Source: an uncultured Oscillospiraceae bacterium (GTDB lineage Bacteria > Bacillota_A > Clostridia > Oscillospirales > Oscillospiraceae). Taken from it: a stretch of 19,378 bases of DNA. The notes below the pieces were generated by a model. The model did no database searches. It saw nothing but the letters and a program-made list of their open reading frames with translations, and was not told where the DNA came from. How positions within the stretch are numbered: position 1 is the stretch's first letter; each line of letters starts with the position of its first letter. The translations under genes were made by a program, and so were the position numbers. This document shows, piece after piece, positions 15,330-19,378 of this stretch. Location of the stretch: contig CANRMG010000016.1 in assembly GCA_947631675.1 (NCBI GenBank), positions 1 to 19,378 of the forward strand, written 5' to 3'.

Positions 15330-17432
15330 TCACCGCCGCTTGTGCAGCAGCTGAATCAGTATCACCGCCGCCGCGCCCAATGCAACGGCGCAGCCGCACA
15401 GCGCGACCCACAGGACCGTGTTGCTGCCGCCGCTCGCCGGCGCGGGCGTCGCCTCCGAAGTGGGAGCTGGCGTGGCCGTCACCGTCACCACCGTGGCCGG
15501 GACAGTCGTAGGCGTGGGGCTGGCCGTAGGTGCGGCCGTGGGCGTAGGCGCCGCCGTGACGTGTACCGGCGTAGGAGGCACAGCCGTGGGAGGCGCCGGG
15601 ACCGCAGTGGCCGGCGGCGCAGGCACTGCCGTCACGGGAGGCTCAGGCGTAGCCGTGGGCACGGGCGTCGCTGTGGGCACAGGCGTCGCAGTCGGCGCCG
15701 GCGTCGCCGTAGGCGCCAGGACCGCCGCGGGCACTACTGTGGGCGTGGGCTCCGGGGTAGCCGTAGACGTAGGCACCGGTGTGGCCGTGGGCGTAGGCAC
15801 AGGTGTCGCCGTAGGTGTAGGCACAGGTGTTGCCGTAGGTGTAGGCACAGGTGTCGCCGTGGGCGTAGGCACGGGCGTGGCCGTGGGCGTAGGCACGGGC
15901 GTGGCCGTGGGCGTGGGCACCGGGGTAGCCGTAGGTGTAGGCACCGGGGTAGCCGTAGGTGTAGGCACCGGGGTAGCCGTGGGCGTGGGCACAGGCGTGG
16001 CCGTGGGCGTGGGCACAGGCGTGGCCGTGGGCGTGGGCTCCGGCGTGGCCGTGGGCGTGGGCACAGGCGTCGGAGTCGGTTCCGGGGTCGGTTCCGGCGT
16101 GGGCTCCGGCGTCGTCTCGGGCGTTGCCGTGGGGATCAGCATAGTCCCCGCCGCCTCCCGGGTATCGGTGGCGTCGCAGCGGTCACAGGTGGCCGTCTCG
16201 GTGCCGTTCGCCTCGAAGGTCGCGTCGTTGTTATAGACGTAGTTGGTGAAGCTGTGGCCCAGCGGCTCTATATCGGCCACGTCACGGGAGGTGCTGTAGT
16301 CCGTGCCCTCCAGCTGCACCGTCACCGTATAGGTGGTGATGCCCGACTCGGTACAGGTGGCCGGCGTGGTCTCCTGGCCCACTGCCTGGCCGGAGAGGGT
16401 GGTCGGGGTCCCGTCGTTCACGCAGATAAAGAGGGCATTGGCGCTCTGGCCGTCCTCAGACCAGGTCCACAGGGGCTCGCCCCAGGCATGGAAGGAGACG
16501 AAGCCTCCGTCCATGTAGCGGTACTCCCGGACCTCACTGCCCACGTAGATGACGTGGATGTCCGCAGTCAGGTAGAGGTACAGGTCCGTATCGTAGTTAT
16601 CCTCCCCGCTGCCCCGGTGGTCCGCCGGGACCCAGGTCGTTCCGTCCACCGTCACGCTCTGGCCGGAGGGGTTGGACACCGTCAGGGGGTACAGCTCATG
16701 GCCGTCCTTGTCCTTGGGCTGGCAGCCCGCAAGGCCCTTCACGGAGCCGCCGTTCAGGACCACCTCGCCGTCGTGGGCAGGCAGGTCCTGCTGCTCGCCG
16801 TCCAGGGTGATCACGCCGCCGTTGACGGTGAGCTTGCCGCATTTGGCCTCCGGGCTGTCGCCGCCGATGGGGGCCTGGCCGTCGGCGCCCTTGGCACTCA
16901 GGGTGCCGGTGCCGGCGCGCTGGGCCCAGATAGTCAGCTCGCTGCCCTCGGGCACGCTTATGCCCTTCTCCGCCTTAAGGATACAGCCGTCGGCCAGGAT
17001 CAGGTTCGCCTTCCCGGATACGGTGATGCGGCCGGAGATGGTGACGGACTTTTGCACCACATACCAGCCTTCGGTCCAGGATGTGACCGTCTCGTCCACC
17101 GCCAGGGCCGTGTCGGCGGTCTTTTCATAGCCCGCCGCCGGGTCCATATAGGTCACGTTATAGACGGTCTCCGCCGCCGGCGCCTCGGTGGGCGGCGGCG
17201 CGGCCTGCTGGTCCGGCGGGGGCATATCCGCCGGTCCCGCCTCGACCATGGGCGTATCCGTTTCCTCCAGAGCAGGCCCCTGCTCCAGGGGGACGCCCGC
17301 GCCCTCCGCAGGCGGCGCCATGTCCGCCCCGGGCGCCGGCTCCAGCAGCCGGCCGGGGGCCGCGCCCAGCAGGGCGCACAGCAATGCCGCCAGCAGCGCC
17401 AGGGCCAGGAGCTTGCGTATGGTCGTCATCAT
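15330..17432 (-). CDS. Surface protein: signal peptide, beta-helix-like module, Thr/Pro repeat stalk, membrane anchor
   Basis: A 700-residue exported protein of unknown function. Residues 1-25 form a signal peptide (MMTTIRKLLALALLAALLCALLGAA), followed by a Pro/acidic linker to about 88. Residues ~120-235 (EGWYVVQKSVTISGRITVSG, ILADG, LTVNGG, VVLNGGS) resemble the beta-helix or carbohydrate-binding module common in clostridial surface proteins. Residues ~355-425 (PATCTESGITTYT, LGHSFTNYVYNNDATF, TCDRCDATDT) resemble small Cys-containing surface repeats. A long Thr/Pro/Ala stalk with 8-residue TPTATPVP units follows. The end has one transmembrane helix (VLWVALCGCAVALGAAAVIL) and an HKRR tail, with no LPXTG motif. 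I start at ATG 17432, 6 nt after GGGAGGG (17439-17445); the upstream open frame lacks a ribosome site. It lies 49 bp after polC on the same strand, and readthrough is possible. Confidence 0.85.
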   Translation of the reverse strand: MMTTIRKLLALALLAALLCALLGAAPGRLLEPAPGADMAPPAEGAGVPLEQGPALEETDTPMVEAGPADMPPPDQQAAPPPTEAPAAETVYNVTYMDPAAGYEKTADTALAVDETVTSWTEGWYVVQKSVTISGRITVSGKANLILADGCILKAEKGISVPEGSELTIWAQRAGTGTLSAKGADGQAPIGGDSPEAKCGKLTVNGGVITLDGEQQDLPAHDGEVVLNGGSVKGLAGCQPKDKDGHELYPLTVSNPSGQSVTVDGTTWVPADHRGSGEDNYDTDLYLYLTADIHVIYVGSEVREYRYMDGGFVSFHAWGEPLWTWSEDGQSANALFICVNDGTPTTLSGQAVGQETTPATCTESGITTYTVTVQLEGTDYSTSRDVADIEPLGHSFTNYVYNNDATFEANGTETATCDRCDATDTREAAGTMLIPTATPETTPEPTPEPTPEPTPTPVPTPTATPEPTPTATPVPTPTATPVPTPTATPVPTPTATPVPTPTATPVPTPTATPVPTPTATPVPTPTATPVPTPTATPVPTPTATPVPTPTATPVPTSTATPEPTPTVVPAAVLAPTATPAPTATPVPTATPVPTATPEPPVTAVPAPPATAVPAPPTAVPPTPVHVTAAPTPTAAPTASPTPTTVPATVVTVTATPAPTSEATPAPASGGSNTVLWVALCGCAVALGAAAVILIQLLHKRR
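15649..15720 (-). repeat. Four 18-bp units in the surface-protein stalk
   Basis: Four imperfect 18-bp copies (for example GTCGCTGTGGGCACAGGC on the plus strand) encode PTATPV-like units at the C-terminal side of the stalk. They look like the 24-bp unit with 6 bp removed. Confidence 0.75.
15757..16068 (-). repeat. Thirteen 24-bp tandem repeats in the stalk
   Basis: Thirteen in-frame copies of a 24-bp unit encode TPTATPVP with few changes (one copy with Ser, two with Glu for Val). Differences are mainly at third codon positions, so selection keeps the peptide. Some copies are identical (15925-15948 with 15949-15972; 15997-16020 with 16045-16068), pointing to recent local duplication. To the right (about 16069-16116) shorter 12-bp TPEP units begin the stalk. 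Confidence 0.9.
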
Positions 17433-17481
17433 ACAGGTCCCTCCCGTTGCAAATATTCTCACTCCCGTCTCCGGGAGCCAG

Positions 17482-19378
17482 TTACATATCGAACAGGGTC
17501 ATCTGGCTGGCCTCCGGCATGGAGCCGAAGGCGCCCATATCCTTCAACGTCTCGATGTGGGCCATGCTCACCTTGGGGCAGGCCGCCGCCACGTCCTCGA
17601 TGGACACGAAGTCCCGGCCCCCCTCCCGGGCCTTGGCCAGGTCCTGGGCCGCCGTCTCCCCCAGGCCCGCGATGGCCACGAAGGGCACCCGCAGCAGCTT
17701 CTCCCCCACAGGCAGAAACTGCAGCGCGTCGGACTGGTAGATGTCGATGGGGGCGAAGTCGAAGCCCCGCATGTAGAACTCATACACCATCTCCAGCGTA
17801 GTCACCAGGTCCTGCTCCTTGTCGGTGGCGTTGGGGTTGGCGTTGATCTCCTTTATCTTATTGCGGACCTTGTTGACCCCGCCGGTCATCATCTCCGCGT
17901 CAAAGCCGCCCTTCTGGCTGCGGCGGTAGAACAGCGCCGCGTAGAAGGCCAGGGGATAGTGGACCTTGTACCAGGCGATGCGGAAGGCCATCAGCACATA
18001 GGCCACCGCGTGGGCCTTGGGGAACAGATACTCGATCTTGTGGCAGGAGTCTATGTACCACTGGGGCACCCCGTGCTCCTTCATGACCTGGACCTGGTCG
18101 TCGGTGAGCTGCTTGTTCTTCTTGCGCACGTTCTCCATGGCCTTGAAGGCGGTGTTGTCGTCGATGCCCTTCTCCATCAGATAGTTCATGATGTCGTCCC
18201 GGCAGCCGATGGTGTCGGACACGGACTTGCCCTCTTTTATCAGGTCCTGGGCGTTGCCCAGCCACACGCCGGTGCCGTGGGAGTAGCCGGACAGGCGCAC
18301 CAGCATGTCGAATTTGTCCGGCTTGGTGTCCACCAGCATCTGGCGGGTGAAGCCCGTGCCGAACTCGGGGATGCCGATGGAGCCGGTCTGGCCGATGATG
18401 GGGTCGTTGTCCGGCAGGCCCAGGGCCTTTGGCGAGGAGAAAAGGCTCATGGTCTCCGGGTCGTCCAGGCGGATGGTCTTTGCGTCCGTGCCCGTGAGGC
18501 GCTCCAGCATATTGATCATGGTGGGATTATCGTGGCCCAGCTCGTCCAGCTTCAGAAGATAATCCTCCATGAAATGATATTCAAGATGGGTCGTGATGAT
18601 GTCCGAATCCGGGTCGTCCGCCGGCCGCTGGACCGGGCAGAAGTCGGTCACGTCCATGTCCTGGGGGATGATGACCAGGCCCCCCGGATGCTGGCCGGTG
18701 GTGCGTTTGACGCCCACCAGGCCCTGGGCCAGCCAGTTCATCTCCGCGGCGGTGTACTCCCGCCCGTGCTCCTCGGCGTACTTCAGCACATAGCCGTAGG
18801 CGGTCTTTTCCGCGATGGTGCCCACCGTGCCGGCCTTGAACACGTGGTCCGCGCCGAAGAGGGTCTTGGTATAGGCATGGGCATTGGCCTGATACTCCCC
18901 GGAGAAGTTCAGGTCGATATCCGGCACCTTGTCGCCCTTGATGCCCAGGAACGTGGCGAAGGGGATGTCGAAGCCCTCCTTGCGCATCTCCGTGCCGCAG
19001 ACGGGGCACACCTTGTCCGGCATGTCCGCGCCGCAGCCGTAGCCCTTCCCGGACTCGAAGTCCGTGTGGTAGCACTTGGGGCACAGGTAGTGGGCCGGCA
19101 GGCTGTTCACCTCCGTGATGCCCGCCAGATACGCCACCAGGCTGGACCCCACGCTGCCCCGGCTGCCCACCAGGTAGCCGTGGGCCAAGGAGTCCGCCAC
19201 CAGCTTCTGGGCGGACATATAGATCACGTCGAAATGCCGGCCCAGAATGGTATCCATCTCATGATCCACCCGGTCGGTGATGATCTTCTCCGGGTGCTCG
19301 CCGTAGAGCTCCTTCAGCCGGCCGTAGACCAGGTCCTCCAGCTGCCGGGCGGAATTCTCGATGACCGGCGGATACAGC
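17482..19378 (-). CDS. polC: DNA polymerase III PolC, C-terminal part (runs off right edge)
   Basis: PolC is the replicative DNA polymerase of low-GC-type Gram-positive bacteria. The frame is open to the right edge, so only the C-terminal ~631 residues of the usual ~1440 are here and the start is outside. Visible are the GSRGSVGSSLVAYL block, the zinc-binding cluster CPKC...CGAD...CPVCG, and the active-site PDIDLNFSGEYQ with its Asp pair (near 18908-18928). Also present are GTVGTIAEKTAYGYVLKY, TTGQHPGG, YLLKLDELGHDNPTM, FPKAHAVAYV and the end SQMTLFDM. The order of PHP, exonuclease and OB parts cannot be seen. It establishes a Bacillota-type replication system. No clear terminator separates it from the surface-protein gene 49 bp downstream. 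Confidence 0.97.
   Translation of the reverse strand, partial: LYPPVIENSARQLEDLVYGRLKELYGEHPEKIITDRVDHEMDTILGRHFDVIYMSAQKLVADSLAHGYLVGSRGSVGSSLVAYLAGITEVNSLPAHYLCPKCYHTDFESGKGYGCGADMPDKVCPVCGTEMRKEGFDIPFATFLGIKGDKVPDIDLNFSGEYQANAHAYTKTLFGADHVFKAGTVGTIAEKTAYGYVLKYAEEHGREYTAAEMNWLAQGLVGVKRTTGQHPGGLVIIPQDMDVTDFCPVQRPADDPDSDIITTHLEYHFMEDYLLKLDELGHDNPTMINMLERLTGTDAKTIRLDDPETMSLFSSPKALGLPDNDPIIGQTGSIGIPEFGTGFTRQMLVDTKPDKFDMLVRLSGYSHGTGVWLGNAQDLIKEGKSVSDTIGCRDDIMNYLMEKGIDDNTAFKAMENVRKKNKQLTDDQVQVMKEHGVPQWYIDSCHKIEYLFPKAHAVAYVLMAFRIAWYKVHYPLAFYAALFYRRSQKGGFDAEMMTGGVNKVRNKIKEINANPNATDKEQDLVTTLEMVYEFYMRGFDFAPIDIYQSDALQFLPVGEKLLRVPFVAIAGLGETAAQDLAKAREGGRDFVSIEDVAAACPKVSMAHIETLKDMGAFGSMPEASQMTLFDM

Noticed and set aside
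15757..16068. Possible CRISPR array or regulatory repeat
   Set aside because: The repeats are directly adjacent with no spacers, keep the reading frame, and vary at silent positions, so they are coding repeats.
17462..17477. Inverted repeat CTCCCG-TCTC-CGGGAG between polC and the surface-protein gene
   Set aside because: The stem is only 6 bp and no T-run follows on the minus strand, so I do not call it a terminator.
15291..17801. 836-codon plus-strand open frame, very rich in Arg and Gly
   Set aside because: It runs opposite the surface-protein gene and into polC. Its Arg repeats are the mirror of the 24-bp tandem array; there is no ribosome site or family motif.

Overview
The window looks like a chromosomal stretch of a GC-rich, anaerobic, low-oxygen-lifestyle Bacillota (class Clostridia). 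An Oscillospiraceae-type gut bacterium is my best guess. The evidence is a Gram-positive-type PolC replicase, a two-subunit oxygen-sensitive class I fumarase, strong AGGAGG-type ribosome binding sites, sigma-A-type promoters in a rare AT-rich gap, and a surface protein built from modules common in gut Clostridia. The taxonomic call is inference; there is no rRNA or other marker to settle it. Almost all of the window is coding. No tRNA, rRNA, insertion sequence, CRISPR array or prophage gene is visible.

Left block (1-7483, + strand): housekeeping metabolism in two transcription units. The first is pyrG (5' end outside the window), purB and purA, nucleotide synthesis genes that end in a strong intrinsic terminator. 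The second is nadE, the fumarase alpha and beta subunits, and malic enzyme, tightly packed with 4-bp and 1-bp overlaps and closed by a long palindromic terminator that also serves the convergent neighbour. PurB releases fumarate; fumarase and malic enzyme could turn it into malate and then pyruvate plus reduced NAD(P), so the two units form a plausible fumarate-salvage chain.

Middle block (7498-15266): a catabolic island of two divergent arms around a 357-bp AT-rich gap. The minus arm reads HpcH/HpaI aldolase, AEC-family carrier, DapA/NanA-family lyase, ribokinase-like PfkB kinase. The plus arm reads the TRAP transporter subunits DctQ, DctM and DctP, then a second HpcH/HpaI aldolase. A near-consensus promoter faces each arm, and the minus one has its -10 hexamer exactly framed by an inverted repeat (TGTGC-N6-GCACA), a good operator candidate. 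Three predicted pyruvate-type aldolases/lyases, two organic-acid transporters and a sugar kinase suggest uptake and cleavage of a sugar acid or related 2-oxo acid. The substrate cannot be read from sequence. This is the part of the window most likely to hold something undescribed.

Right block (15282-19378, mostly - strand): a bidirectional-looking terminator, then a large secreted, membrane-anchored surface protein with a beta-helix-like module and a Thr/Pro stalk encoded by 24-bp tandem repeats, and finally the C-terminal part of polC, which runs off the right edge.

Two same-strand junctions (purA-nadE and dctP-aldolase) carry a complete terminator hairpin ending only 17-25 nt before the next start codon, with no room for a promoter after it. 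Partial termination probably sets expression ratios there.
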